DNA of 64,000 nucleotides from Prochlorococcus sp. AG-363-C02 (GCA_003278345.1 QCFH01000001.1:1-64000), one strand, 5' to 3'; numbered from the stretch's first letter, positions 31,324 through 41,076 are shown. Numbers and translations are program-made. The notes: generated by a model not told the origin, from the sequence alone.

Positions 31324-32718
31324 TCAACCACTCAATATCAATAAATTAGCAAATGTAACTCCGTTCCATAAAGAATGCATGATTACACAAGGTAATAAAC
31401 GACCAGTGCTTAAGCGTAGTAGAGCAAGTCCAATACCTAAAACAAAAAGAGGAGGTGTTTCTCCTACGCTTAAATGAGCCAATGCAAAAATCAAAGCACT
31501 AAAAATTATAGCTAAAAAACGGTTTTGTTCCTTATCTAAGACAGGAAGAAGTACACCTCGAAAAATAAACTCTTCAAAAACAGGTGCCACAAAAACCGTT
31601 GTAACAAGTAGCACTGCTAAGGCATAGAAATTCCTGCTACTTAGAACCATTTCAAGCAAAGGATTGCTGCCACCAGGGTCTCCAAAGAAAAAAGTTGTTA
31701 ACCAGCTTACTAGCAATACAAAAGGCATAACCATCAGCCATCCTTTTAGAGCTTCTAAAAAAGATCTAGGTATAAAATTAAATCCCCACTGAAACAAGTC
31801 CCCCGTTAATAAATTACTTTTTATACTCTTGACCTGCTGTCTAAGAATTACCAATGGAGGAATGGTCATAGCCAAGTAACCAATAAATACTTTTAACGAT
31901 TCTTTTATAGGACTCTCTATTTCTCTAGTAAGCAAATCACTAATAGGATATGCAATTAAGGGTGTGACAAGTTCTCCAAGTACAACAAATCCACCAGAAA
32001 TAAGAATAATCATATCAATCAATGGAAGAGGTAGAGCAGATATATCCGGCCAAGGTAGTGATTTTTTCCTGAAATAAGTCCAAGATTGCCACAGAAAAAT
32101 TATTATTCCTATTAAGGTTGCAAGCAAGGGTATTAGTTGACTAAGAACCAATCTGAGAGCATTATTTCTTGAAACGCTTTCGTCAAAACAAATTTCTGAA
32201 TTGCCAACAGCAGAGACACAATATAGTCGATATAATAGAGGGTCTAATTTTGTTCTATCAATTTTTGCAAGTAAAGCCTTTTTATCTTCTTGTTGATTAA
32301 TTCCTTTTAAGATACTCTTTCTAAGGTTTTCAAATTCAGTCTCTTGAAAACTATTTTCAAGAAAAGAGTTTTCTTTGAATTCTGGCGATTGTAATAAAAC
32401 AAGTAAAAGTTTTTCTCTATTCGAAATCTCTTCAAATTCCAACTTTTCCAAAATTCCTTTAAGCTCTAATTTCGGATCTTCCCCAATAAAAAATGTACTC
32501 ACAGACTGAGGCAAAGAAGGGGCTGCGAGAATTGCCATTTCTCTCTGATTAAGTGCAAGTTTAGGGCTCACAGAGGGTCTATCAAAACTTTCTTGAAGAC
32601 CGCGTTGCCAAATCAATACAGTTAATAAAAGGGAGAAAATAGCTAAAAGAACTTTCCATCCTGAGTTGGTTTTCTGCATAAGAGATAAACTCAAAGAAAC
32701 GAAATGAGCAAAAAGCAA
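31324..32718 (-). CDS. CPBP-family intramembrane metalloprotease
   Basis: A 464-residue polytopic protein with a long extra N-terminal region and the CPBP (Abi/CAAX-like) domain at the C-terminus. The active-site signatures are FEEFIFRGVLLPVL (EExxxR), ALAHLSVG and MHSLWNG. About eight hydrophobic segments can be counted. CPBP proteins are putative glutamate/histidine-type intramembrane endopeptidases; the substrate here is unknown. The residues before about 190 include one signal-like anchor and a soluble, charged segment. Confidence 0.88.
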   Translation of the reverse strand: MLFAHFVSLSLSLMQKTNSGWKVLLAIFSLLLTVLIWQRGLQESFDRPSVSPKLALNQREMAILAAPSLPQSVSTFFIGEDPKLELKGILEKLEFEEISNREKLLLVLLQSPEFKENSFLENSFQETEFENLRKSILKGINQQEDKKALLAKIDRTKLDPLLYRLYCVSAVGNSEICFDESVSRNNALRLVLSQLIPLLATLIGIIIFLWQSWTYFRKKSLPWPDISALPLPLIDMIILISGGFVVLGELVTPLIAYPISDLLTREIESPIKESLKVFIGYLAMTIPPLVILRQQVKSIKSNLLTGDLFQWGFNFIPRSFLEALKGWLMVMPFVLLVSWLTTFFFGDPGGSNPLLEMVLSSRNFYALAVLLVTTVFVAPVFEEFIFRGVLLPVLDKEQNRFLAIIFSALIFALAHLSVGETPPLFVLGIGLALLRLSTGRLLPCVIMHSLWNGVTFANLLILSG

Positions 32719-32787
32719 CCCTCATTTCCTAATCAAGCCTAGGTTGAGAGAGTATCAATAAGATGAATTCGTAAGAAACTTCTGCCA

Positions 32788-34119
32788 ATGCCCCTACGCC
32801 TTCTACTAATACGCCATGGTTTAAGCAGCTTCAACCGTGAGAACCGAATACAAGGTCGCAATGATTTATCCACTCTTACTGAAGAGGGATTGCTTCAAGC
32901 AAAAAAAGCTGGGGAATCTCTTAAAAATATTGAACTTCAAGCTATTTACACATCACCACTTCAAAGAGCATCTGACACGGCTTGCGAAATAGCAAAAACT
33001 CGAATTAAAAACATAGAACCAATTCTAGAAAATGATCTGTTAGAAGTCGACTTGTCCCCATGGAGTGGACTAACTATTAATGAAGTCAAAGAGAAATACC
33101 CTGATTCTTATAGAATATGGGCAAAAAATCCTGAGGCTTTAAAAATAGTAAGAGAAGATGGAAGCAGCTACCAACCCATCAAGGATTTATTTTCTCAAGC
33201 AGAAAGATTATTAACAAAAATAATAGCCACTCATAAGCCTGAAAAAAATGAAACTGTTTTGTGCGTTGGGCATAATGCAATTCTGCGATGTATTATTTTA
33301 AAATTACTGAATAAACCTCAAGAAGGCTTCAGAAGAATTAAATTGGACAATTCTTCTATATCAATATTAAACATCAATGCTGCAAAATATAATCATTTAG
33401 AAGTTCAAATTGAATCTTTAAATAGCACAGCTCATTTGGAAAATCAATTTCCCCTAAAAGGCAGCAATGCTCGTATTTTTCTTGTGCGTCATGGAGAAAC
33501 AAATTGGAATAAAGAAGGAAGGTTTCAAGGCCAAATAGACATTCCACTTAACGAAGCAGGCAAAAAGCAAGCCTTTTATGCTGGAAAACTTTTAGAAAAA
33601 ATTAATTTTCAAAAAGCATTTAGTAGTCCAATGTCTAGACCCATGGAAACTGCGAAGATAATTTTAGATAATCGTCCAGATATTAAAATTGAACAACAAA
33701 ATGACCTTATAGAAATAGGGCATGGACTTTGGGAAGGGAAGCTAGAATCAGAGATAAGGTCAAGTTGGCCGGAGTTACTTAATGCTTGGCAAAAGACACC
33801 AGAAAAAGTGCAAATGCCAGAAGGTGAGAATATAAACGAAGTATCTATTCGTGCAAAAAAATGTTGGAAGAAAATCTGCCAAAGCCTTTCCTCTCAAGAA
33901 ACAGCACTTGTAGTAGCGCATGATGCAGTGAACAAGACAATACTTTGTGACCTCCTTGGACTTTCCACAGCTGATATCTGGAAAGTCAAGCAAGGGAATG
34001 GAGGGATTACAATTATAGACATAATAGATGACATTGACCAACCAGATATAGTCATGTGCCTTAACTATACCTCACATCTTGGAGGGGTAATTGACAATAC
34101 TGCCCAAGGAGCACTTTGA
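32788..34119 (+). CDS. Tandem histidine phosphatase (double phosphoglycerate mutase-like domains)
   Basis: A 443-residue protein with two complete histidine-phosphatase domains. The first (about 1-200) has LLIRHGLSSFNRENRIQGRN and CVGHNAILRC. The second (about 226-440) has FLVRHGETNWNKEGRFQGQ and VVAHDAVNKTI. Both keep the phospho-acceptor RHG histidine and the second catalytic histidine. Related cyanobacterial proteins act as broad or phosphoserine phosphatases rather than glycolytic mutases; the substrate is not evident. Its stop overlaps the start of the dihydroorotase-like gene. Confidence 0.9.
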   Translation: MPLRLLLIRHGLSSFNRENRIQGRNDLSTLTEEGLLQAKKAGESLKNIELQAIYTSPLQRASDTACEIAKTRIKNIEPILENDLLEVDLSPWSGLTINEVKEKYPDSYRIWAKNPEALKIVREDGSSYQPIKDLFSQAERLLTKIIATHKPEKNETVLCVGHNAILRCIILKLLNKPQEGFRRIKLDNSSISILNINAAKYNHLEVQIESLNSTAHLENQFPLKGSNARIFLVRHGETNWNKEGRFQGQIDIPLNEAGKKQAFYAGKLLEKINFQKAFSSPMSRPMETAKIILDNRPDIKIEQQNDLIEIGHGLWEGKLESEIRSSWPELLNAWQKTPEKVQMPEGENINEVSIRAKKCWKKICQSLSSQETALVVAHDAVNKTILCDLLGLSTADIWKVKQGNGGITIIDIIDDIDQPDIVMCLNYTSHLGGVIDNTAQGAL

Positions 34120-35396
34120 AAAACATGAAGAATTTCCTCCTGGATCCGATTCGTATTCTTAAGGGGCCTAACAAGAAAGCCAGCACTTCCGCTGTCTTGG
34201 TTGTTAACAACCTAATAAAAGCATTTGGGAAGGAAGCAAAAGACAAGGCAAAAGAATTAGGTATACCTTCAACACCCTCTAAAGAACTTGTTTTTGCACC
34301 ATGCCTAGTTGATCCCCATTCATTTCTTACAGACCATCTAAATGGCAAAATAGAAACTCTTGATAGCCTTAGCTATAAAGCTGCATGTGCTGGCTATGGC
34401 CAAATAGCCATTTTACCTAAAGCCTGTCTTTGGAGAGATAAACCAGAGCATCTACTTCCTTTAATTAAGGCAGTCCCCAGAGATGTTTTAATTCATCTGT
34501 GGGGAGGGTTTAGTCAAGGAGGTCAAGGCAAAGAGCTTAGTTCTCATAAAGATTTAATTAAACATGGTGCTATTGGCTTAGCAGAGAATGAGTCGATGAT
34601 AACGCCTGAATTACTACACAAAGGAATTTTGCTAGGGGAGTCGGAAGAAAGACCTATACTTATCGCACCAAGGGATACTTATATTCAAGGGCACGGAATA
34701 GCTAGAGAAGGTGTTGAAGCACTAAGATCTGGTTGGCACCCGGATCCTGTTGCCAGCGAAACAGTTCCATTAGCAATCATTTTAGAAATTCAAAGGCAGA
34801 ATCCAAATGCCAATATTAGATTAATGAACCTATCAACAGCCGCAGGTGTATCGATACTTTCAAACAGTTCCCTAAAACCAATGGCAACCGTATGTTGGTG
34901 GCACCTAATATCAGATCTTTCAAAAATAGGCGCGACTGACGTAGGTATAAAAGTTTCTCCATCTCTTGGCACCCCTTACGATAGGAAGAAATTAATAGAG
35001 GCCCTACTAAAAAAAGTAATCACTGGAGTTTCAGTGCATTCGAGGGCATTGGATGAAGCTGAAACTAAAAAACCTCTTATGGAAAGAATTCCTGGTCTAA
35101 GTGCTTACCATTTAGTATTACCTTCATTGTGGCAAGAGTTAATTGAGAAGTCACATTGGTCAATTGAACAATTATGGGAAGCAATTAGTTTTGGTCCTTC
35201 TAAAATACTTAAATTAGCACCGGAAGAATTAAATATTGATAGCAATCGATGGCTTTTATTTGATCCACATAAACGGTGGATCCAAACTGTTCACAAGAAA
35301 GAAGGAGTTTATAAATCTTCTTCAAATCAACCCTGGGAAGGGAATAAAATTACCGGCAAAGTAATTTCATGTGGTCTTAATAATCAAGAGAATTAA
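34116..35396 (+). CDS. Dihydroorotase-like amidohydrolase lacking the metal HxH motif
   Basis: A 426-residue protein of the amidohydrolase superfamily, closest in pattern to the cyanobacterial PyrC-like class, with a short N-terminal beta sandwich followed by a TIM-barrel. The motif that should read DxHxH after the first barrel strand reads LVDPHSFLTDHL, so the second histidine is gone. I also do not see the usual carbamylated-lysine/histidine pattern. Some family features persist (HGIAREGVEALRSGWHPDP; VKVSPSLGTPYDRKKL-like). It is probably a pseudoenzyme or has a changed function. The start is TTG 34116, or ATG 34125. Confidence 0.78.
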   Translation: MKNMKNFLLDPIRILKGPNKKASTSAVLVVNNLIKAFGKEAKDKAKELGIPSTPSKELVFAPCLVDPHSFLTDHLNGKIETLDSLSYKAACAGYGQIAILPKACLWRDKPEHLLPLIKAVPRDVLIHLWGGFSQGGQGKELSSHKDLIKHGAIGLAENESMITPELLHKGILLGESEERPILIAPRDTYIQGHGIAREGVEALRSGWHPDPVASETVPLAIILEIQRQNPNANIRLMNLSTAAGVSILSNSSLKPMATVCWWHLISDLSKIGATDVGIKVSPSLGTPYDRKKLIEALLKKVITGVSVHSRALDEAETKKPLMERIPGLSAYHLVLPSLWQELIEKSHWSIEQLWEAISFGPSKILKLAPEELNIDSNRWLLFDPHKRWIQTVHKKEGVYKSSSNQPWEGNKITGKVISCGLNNQEN

Positions 35397-36180
35397 TATT
35401 TCCTAACCGATTAAATGGCCAAAACCTCCATACAGCTCTTCCTAAAATTTCCTCCTCAGGCAACAATCCATTTCCAGGCCAATATCTTCCATCCCAACTA
35501 TTTGCTCGGTTATCTCCTAGAACAAAAACATGTCTAGGTGGTATCTTCACTTCTTTGGAAATGCAATTAGAAATATTTTCTTTTGAAATACTGCAGAAAT
35601 TATCTACATATGGTTCGTCAACCAATTTAGTATTAACAAAAAGTTTTCCTTCAGAATTTACAATTACACTATCTCCTTCAATTGCTACTACTCGCTTAAT
35701 ATATGCATGACATGCTTTATCAATTGACCAAGGAAATAAATTAATTAAAGGCAAACTTGTAAATGCACATTCAATCTCTGATGGGAGAGATTCATCTCGA
35801 TTCGAAATTAGAACTTTATCGAAAGAATAGGGAGAATTAAAAACCACTACCTCCCCTCTTCTTGGAGATCTTTTTTTGAGTGAAACCTTTTCTACTATCA
35901 AGCGATCATTAATCTGAAGGGTTGGCAGCATCGACCCTGATGGAATATATCTTGCTTCGGCAATAAAATTCCTAATACCTGTTATGACCGAAAAGGCAAG
36001 AATTAAAGGCCCCCAAAATTCCAAGATCTCTTGAAATTTTGAACTATAAGTAGAGTTCTTGTCAGATTTCACATTCGTACTCTTAGAATCATGATTAGGG
36101 TAATTAGTCACAAATTTCTTCAATGAATTTGAATACTTACAATAGTCACACAAATTATAGATAAGCAAGTCCAAGAGCAT
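35377..36180 (-). CDS. lepB: Signal peptidase I
   Basis: LepB (267 aa) cleaves signal peptides at the membrane surface. The Ser nucleophile lies in RYIPSGSMLPTLQINDRLIVEK, the general-base Lys in IKRVVAIEGDSV, and the last box is VFVLGDNRANSWDGRYWPG. A membrane helix (FWGPLILAFSVITGIRNFI) precedes the Ser box. The first 45 or so residues before it, including CDYC, are unusual, and a GTG near residue 24 could be the real start. It overlaps the dihydroorotase-like gene convergently by 20 bases. Confidence 0.93.
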   Translation of the reverse strand: MLLDLLIYNLCDYCKYSNSLKKFVTNYPNHDSKSTNVKSDKNSTYSSKFQEILEFWGPLILAFSVITGIRNFIAEARYIPSGSMLPTLQINDRLIVEKVSLKKRSPRRGEVVVFNSPYSFDKVLISNRDESLPSEIECAFTSLPLINLFPWSIDKACHAYIKRVVAIEGDSVIVNSEGKLFVNTKLVDEPYVDNFCSISKENISNCISKEVKIPPRHVFVLGDNRANSWDGRYWPGNGLLPEEEILGRAVWRFWPFNRLGNINSLDY

Positions 36181-36191
36181 TATAAATAATC

Positions 36192-37658
36192 ATGAGCATT
36201 CCACGATGGCAACAATCAAAGAAAGATCCCCAATTTGAATTTGAGAATATGTGGGACAAGCTTATAGCAATTATTGCTATAGCTAACTTAAGTTGGATGG
36301 TTTTTGATATTAGCTATATTCCACTTAGAGGGTTTTGGATTAATAGACAAATATCATTTCTAAATTCACCCACAAAAGTAATTTATATAAACTGGTTACC
36401 TGATATTACTAGAATTTATGATAAAGTTAAGGGCATAAAAAAGAAAGACGATATAGAAGAACTTAAAATAAACTTTAACAAACTAGATAACGCAATATTA
36501 GTTAATGGGACAAAGGATCCAGCCTTTAAGCAACTACTCAATGATTATCAATCAACACTAGAAAGTATACTTGGCAAAAAAGCTTTAATTCCCCCAAGAG
36601 ATTTCAATAAACTAGAAAATATTAGACTTAATATAAATACAAGAGCCGGAATAAATAGTTCTGAATATTACTATCCTGAAATTTTAAGTTCTGATTTCAT
36701 AAATAGCAATGAATGGGAGAGCGAAAGGCTATTTTGGTTAAATAATATAATTCCCATACTTAATACAAGCTATTCAATAAATAATAAAAGAGCTTCTATC
36801 GAAAGATTAAAAATAGATTTACCCTTAAAATTAATATTTTTAGTAGATATATTTATAAAGGTAAATTTATTTAAAAGACGTTTTCCTAAAACAAGAGCAA
36901 TAGATTATCTCATGAGAAGGTGGATTGATATACCTTTATTTTTCCCATACTTAAATTTTCTAAAGCCTTTACCTTTAATAGAAAGAATAATAAAAGCAAA
37001 GTTTATCAATATAGAACCTATTCGTGCAGTAATAAGCCAATGGATTGTAACTTTACTGGCTATAGAGATATTCGAAGTATTGACTATAAGAGCAATTAAT
37101 TCTATAGAAAATATTATTTTATCTCCACTTCTTCCTAAAAAAATAAGGAAGTTATGTAGCTATCAATCCATTTCTAAAAGTGAACAATCTAGCATTTCAG
37201 AATTTATAAGGATTTGGATACCATTACTTCTTAAAAGAATAGGACCTAATATGCGCACTCAGCTTATAGAAATCTTTGAGTACTCTCTTCAAAAAAATAT
37301 TAATATAATTCCTATTTCATCCAAAATAAAAAGAAATATTTTAGTTGAGAATACAGAATCAGCAATAAGTTTTCAACTTGCATCTGGAATGGTTGATTCA
37401 ATGCTAGGCATCTCTAAAAATGCCGGTGAAAAATTAGAAAAAAAAGATCTGGAATTAGAAATATTAACTACAAAAGCAATAGATAAATTTTGGGAAGAAT
37501 TGGCACTTGCTCTTGAAAATGATATTACTTTAAAAAATAGCCAAGTACTTCTGATATCAATTTTAGAAGAGCTAAAGGCATCTAGTTTAAATGAATTAAA
37601 AACTCAATCAAACTATAATGAGATAACAAATGAATTAGATAATTTAAATTTCAACTAA
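36192..37658 (+). CDS. Orphan membrane-associated protein, 488 aa
   Basis: I do not recognise this family. There is a hydrophobic segment near the N-terminus (KLIAIIAIANLSWMVFDISYI, about 25-45), a charged soluble region (about 75-210), further hydrophobic stretches (about 215-225, 270-300) and a helical C-terminal region ending in acidic and Asn-rich sequence. The composition is rich in Ile, Asn and Lys. It starts only 11 bases from the upstream end of the divergent lepB frame and converges with the ArsC-like gene, overlapping its 3' end by 8 bases. The frame is open and uninterrupted over 1.4 kb, so it is a real gene. Confidence 0.75.
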   Translation: MSIPRWQQSKKDPQFEFENMWDKLIAIIAIANLSWMVFDISYIPLRGFWINRQISFLNSPTKVIYINWLPDITRIYDKVKGIKKKDDIEELKINFNKLDNAILVNGTKDPAFKQLLNDYQSTLESILGKKALIPPRDFNKLENIRLNINTRAGINSSEYYYPEILSSDFINSNEWESERLFWLNNIIPILNTSYSINNKRASIERLKIDLPLKLIFLVDIFIKVNLFKRRFPKTRAIDYLMRRWIDIPLFFPYLNFLKPLPLIERIIKAKFINIEPIRAVISQWIVTLLAIEIFEVLTIRAINSIENIILSPLLPKKIRKLCSYQSISKSEQSSISEFIRIWIPLLLKRIGPNMRTQLIEIFEYSLQKNINIIPISSKIKRNILVENTESAISFQLASGMVDSMLGISKNAGEKLEKKDLELEILTTKAIDKFWEELALALENDITLKNSQVLLISILEELKASSLNELKTQSNYNEITNELDNLNFN

Positions 37659-38013
37659 GAATACTTTCATTCCATTTGAGTTCATTAAAACCTACAATAA
37701 TATCACCATTATTTTTTATGACAAAAGGTCTTTTTACTAACTTAGCATCTGAGGATATTAATTCAATAACTTTATCTTGGCTCATGGACTTAATTGTATT
37801 TGCACCTATGCTTCTATAACTCTTTCCACTAGTATTGAGTAAGTACTTTGTAGCTCCTAATTGTTTTACAGCATTATTTATTTCTTTTTTACTAGGAGGG
37901 CTACTAATTATATCTATCAACTGATATTTAATATTATTTTCAATCAACCAAGCAATAGCTTTTCTACAAGTTGCACATCTATTATAACTATAGATTTTAA
38001 GAGAAATTGTCAT
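37651..38013 (-). CDS. ArsC/Spx-family thioredoxin-fold protein
   Basis: A 120-residue member of the ArsC/Spx family. It begins ISLKIYSYNRCATCRKAIAWL with the CxxC pair at the N-terminal end of helix 1, and has the family-type blocks YQLIDII and RPFVIKNNGDIIVGFNE. It may act as a glutaredoxin-dependent reductase or as a redox-sensing Spx/MgsR-like protein; a true arsenate reductase assignment is not secure. Confidence 0.85.
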   Translation of the reverse strand: MTISLKIYSYNRCATCRKAIAWLIENNIKYQLIDIISSPPSKKEINNAVKQLGATKYLLNTSGKSYRSIGANTIKSMSQDKVIELISSDAKLVKRPFVIKNNGDIIVGFNELKWNESILS

Positions 38014-38048
38014 GATAAAGATTGTTAAAGTAAAGTATTAATTCTTCA

Positions 38049-38576
38049 TTATAAAATTTCTATATTTTTTCTATGAGCTTCAATACAATCCTGCAATAAT
38101 TGCTCAACGCAATCATGATCTCGCCAACCATCAATTTCAACAACCCTTCCTTCTAAACTTTTATAAGTTCTAAAAAACTCAGCAACATCTTCAAGCTGGT
38201 TTGGGGCAATTTGACGGATACTTGTAATATCTTTTTGTCTAGGATCTGCAACAGGAACACAAAGTAATTTTCCATCATAAGCACCTGAATCATGCATATC
38301 TAATAACCCTATTGGTCTTGCTGTAATAAGACATCCTGCAAAAGTAGGTTCTTCCATAATTACCATTGCATCTAAGGGAGCACCGTCCTCTGCAAGGGTA
38401 TTTGGAATAAATCCATAATCAAAGGGATATCTAACAGAAGAATGAAGCACTCTATCCAGAGCCATGGTACCGGCTTCCGAAAAATACTCATATTTATTTC
38501 TGCTCCCAGCAGGTATCTCAACAACTAGGTTTACTAGGCCCAAAGAAGGAGAGGGCTTAAGAAAATTTAAATCCAT
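38049..38576 (-). CDS. ppa: Inorganic pyrophosphatase homologue with a changed active-site Asp
   Basis: A 175-residue family I soluble pyrophosphatase (PPi to 2 Pi). It keeps EIPAGSRNKYEYFSEAG, YPFDYGFIPNT, and MHDSGAYDGKLL (the second Asp pair). In the signature, canonical DGDPLD reads EDGAPLDAMV, so the middle metal-binding aspartate is alanine. A second family I gene at 53587 has the canonical motif. Loss or change of activity in this copy is therefore likely. The length is normal. Confidence 0.9.
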   Translation of the reverse strand: MDLNFLKPSPSLGLVNLVVEIPAGSRNKYEYFSEAGTMALDRVLHSSVRYPFDYGFIPNTLAEDGAPLDAMVIMEEPTFAGCLITARPIGLLDMHDSGAYDGKLLCVPVADPRQKDITSIRQIAPNQLEDVAEFFRTYKSLEGRVVEIDGWRDHDCVEQLLQDCIEAHRKNIEIL

Positions 38577-38708
38577 TACATTAGTGCTTATAAAAATAGG
38601 TGTAATTGATCATTCACTAAGAGGCATTTAATTTAAAAAGCGAATAAGTCTATTCTCATAAATCTGACTGTTAACGTCAATAAAATTAAAGACTTTTCGC
38701 TATCATTC

Positions 38709-39149
38709 TTATTCATTAGATAGGTTTTTCTCATTTTCAGACAAAGCCTCCAGCCTCGAACTTATAACCTTTAATTCTTCAAGAATTGCGACCAAAACAT
38801 TCTGTGTAGCAGTTGATGGTGAATTTAAGACCTCAACTGTTACTTCTTTGATTCGTAGGATATCTTTTGCAAATCTTGCGACTTCATTAGTATGAAATAA
38901 AAGAGGGTCTTTCTGATCTTGACGAAATTCAGGGTTTAATTTCCTAGGATTAAAAGGAGGGTTTAAATTTCGTGTATCAGTGTTGGTATACCTATAAACA
39001 GAAGCTCTAGATCTATTCAAAGACTTTTGTACTTCATCTATTCCTACTATTGAATCAGACTGATTATCAAAAGAAGTTGGATCTATTTCTAACATTTTCT
39101 CAGAAGAAAAACCAATTAAAGAAGAACTAAGCGCCTGAGCATCTAACAT
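38709..39149 (-). CDS. Conserved protein with HTH-like DNA-binding segment
   Basis: A 146-residue protein of unknown role. Residues about 35-60 (IVGIDEVQKSLNRSRASVYRYTNTD) have the look of a MerR/AlpA-type helix-turn-helix. A basic proline/asparagine loop follows, and then a helical C-terminus (VLVAILEELKVISSRLEALSEN) that could be a short coiled coil. It is divergent from proS, with about 110-145 bases between the starts. A regulatory role is inferred only from the HTH-like pattern. Confidence 0.65.
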   Translation of the reverse strand: MLDAQALSSSLIGFSSEKMLEIDPTSFDNQSDSIVGIDEVQKSLNRSRASVYRYTNTDTRNLNPPFNPRKLNPEFRQDQKDPLLFHTNEVARFAKDILRIKEVTVEVLNSPSTATQNVLVAILEELKVISSRLEALSENEKNLSNE

Positions 39150-39294
39150 GTTTTTACTGCAGGCGAAAACTTGTCAGAAAATAGCAGATCAATCAAAAGA
39201 GTTCTATATAGAAAGAGTATGTCAGGACACTTTTGCAATTGGCAATTTATGACAGATATTATTGTATGTTTTTGAATTAATAGGAGAATCTTCG

Positions 39295-41076
39295 ATGCAG
39301 GTCTCCCGCCTGATGCTTGTCACGCTGCGGGATATACCCGCTGATGCCGAAATAACATCTCACCAACTGCTTGTAAGAGGAGGTTTTATCAAAAGAGTCA
39401 CATCAGGCATCTATGCCTATATGCCTTTGATGTGGAGAGTTTTAAAAAAGATAACTTCCATTGTTCAGGAAGAATTAGATGCTAAAGGTTGTCTTGAAAC
39501 TCTTCTGCCTCAACTTCATCCAGCAGAGATTTGGGAACAAAGTGGTAGGTGGAATGGTTACACCGCAGGTGAGGGAATCATGTTTCATTTAAAAGATAGA
39601 CAAGGAAGAGAACTGGGCTTAGGTCCTACACATGAAGAAGTAATTACAAAAATAGCAGGTGAAACTTTACAATCTTATAAACAACTACCAGTAACCATAT
39701 ATCAAATTCAAACAAAATTTAGGGATGAAATAAGACCACGATTTGGGTTAATGAGAAGCAGAGAATTTATCATGAAAGATGCTTATTCATTTCATTCAAA
39801 CGAAGAAGATCTGAAGAGTAAATATTTAGAAATGAATGAAGCTTATACAAATATATTCAAGAGGTGTGGCCTTACAACAGTCTCAGTCGATGCAGACAGT
39901 GGTGCCATAGGAGGAGCGGAATCGAAAGAATTTATGGTTACTGCTGATGCAGGAGAAGATCTTATTTTGATAAGTACTGATAACAATTATGCCGCGAACC
40001 AAGAAAAAGCTGTTTCAATCGCTTGCAAAGGAAAATCTCTTCCTAAAGAAACATCAAAAATGATAGAAACACAAGGCCAATCAACAATAAATAAACTTTG
40101 TGATAAACAGGATTTAGATCCAACACAAGTAGTTAAAGTTATTCTTTTTCTTGCCTTATTAGAAGATAATAGTTATCAACCAATACTGATAAGTATTAGA
40201 GGTGACCAAGAACTTAATGAAGTTAAGCTTACTAATGAAATTGCAATTCACTTAAAAAAGAATGTTATAGATTTAAAAACATTATCCAATGAAGAATCAG
40301 GAGTTAATCAATTACCTTTTGGTTACATAGGTCCTGATCTTAATGATTCTTTCTTAGAAAAATCTAATAATCATTGGAATAAGTCTTTTCTTAGATTTGT
40401 TGATCATACTGCCGCAACTTTAGAGTCATTCGCATGTGGGGCTAATAAAATTAATTACCATAAGATTTATACGAATTGGCAATCAGTTGGAGGCTTACCT
40501 AAAATAGTTGACATTAGAAAAGCAGTTGCAGGAGATACGGCCCAGCACAACAAAAATGCAAAGCTTGTGGAAAAACGAGGGATTGAAATAGGGCATATTT
40601 TTCAATTGGGGCGTAAATACTCAAAATCACTTAATGCACTATTTACAAATGAATCTGGGTTGCAAGAGCCTTTTTGGATGGGATGTTATGGAATCGGTAT
40701 TTCCCGTCTAGCTCAAGCTGCAATTGAACAAAACCATGACAAAGATGGAATTATCTGGCCATTAGCAATTGCACCTTTTGAAGTTGTAGTTGTAATAGCA
40801 AATATGAAAGATCAAAACCAAAGAGCGTTAGGTGAGGAAATTTACGAAGATCTATTAAAAGAAAAAATTGATGTACTAATTGATGACAGAGAAGAGAGAG
40901 CAGGAGTAAAGTTTAAAGATGCTGATCTAATAGGCATTCCATGGAAATTAATTGCAGGTAGAGATTCAGCAGAAGGAAAAATAGAACTAATCAACCGACA
41001 AACCAAAAATTCAAAATTGCTTCCATACAAGGAAGCAAGAAAGGAACTAATATCTGAAATATCTAAGAGCAGGTAA
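39295..41076 (+). CDS. proS: Prolyl-tRNA synthetase
   Basis: ProRS (593 aa from the chosen start) charges tRNA-Pro. It is the bacterial type, with class II motifs (LGPTHEEVITKIAGE; RDEIRPRFGLMRSREFIMKDAYSFH; a late GCYGIGISRL) and an editing insertion about 225-400, then an anticodon-binding domain. The ATG at 39295 (MQVSRLMLVTLRD) is preceded by AGGAGA at a good distance, so I prefer it to an upstream in-frame TTG at 39262. Confidence 0.96.
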   Translation: MQVSRLMLVTLRDIPADAEITSHQLLVRGGFIKRVTSGIYAYMPLMWRVLKKITSIVQEELDAKGCLETLLPQLHPAEIWEQSGRWNGYTAGEGIMFHLKDRQGRELGLGPTHEEVITKIAGETLQSYKQLPVTIYQIQTKFRDEIRPRFGLMRSREFIMKDAYSFHSNEEDLKSKYLEMNEAYTNIFKRCGLTTVSVDADSGAIGGAESKEFMVTADAGEDLILISTDNNYAANQEKAVSIACKGKSLPKETSKMIETQGQSTINKLCDKQDLDPTQVVKVILFLALLEDNSYQPILISIRGDQELNEVKLTNEIAIHLKKNVIDLKTLSNEESGVNQLPFGYIGPDLNDSFLEKSNNHWNKSFLRFVDHTAATLESFACGANKINYHKIYTNWQSVGGLPKIVDIRKAVAGDTAQHNKNAKLVEKRGIEIGHIFQLGRKYSKSLNALFTNESGLQEPFWMGCYGIGISRLAQAAIEQNHDKDGIIWPLAIAPFEVVVVIANMKDQNQRALGEEIYEDLLKEKIDVLIDDREERAGVKFKDADLIGIPWKLIAGRDSAEGKIELINRQTKNSKLLPYKEARKELISEISKSR

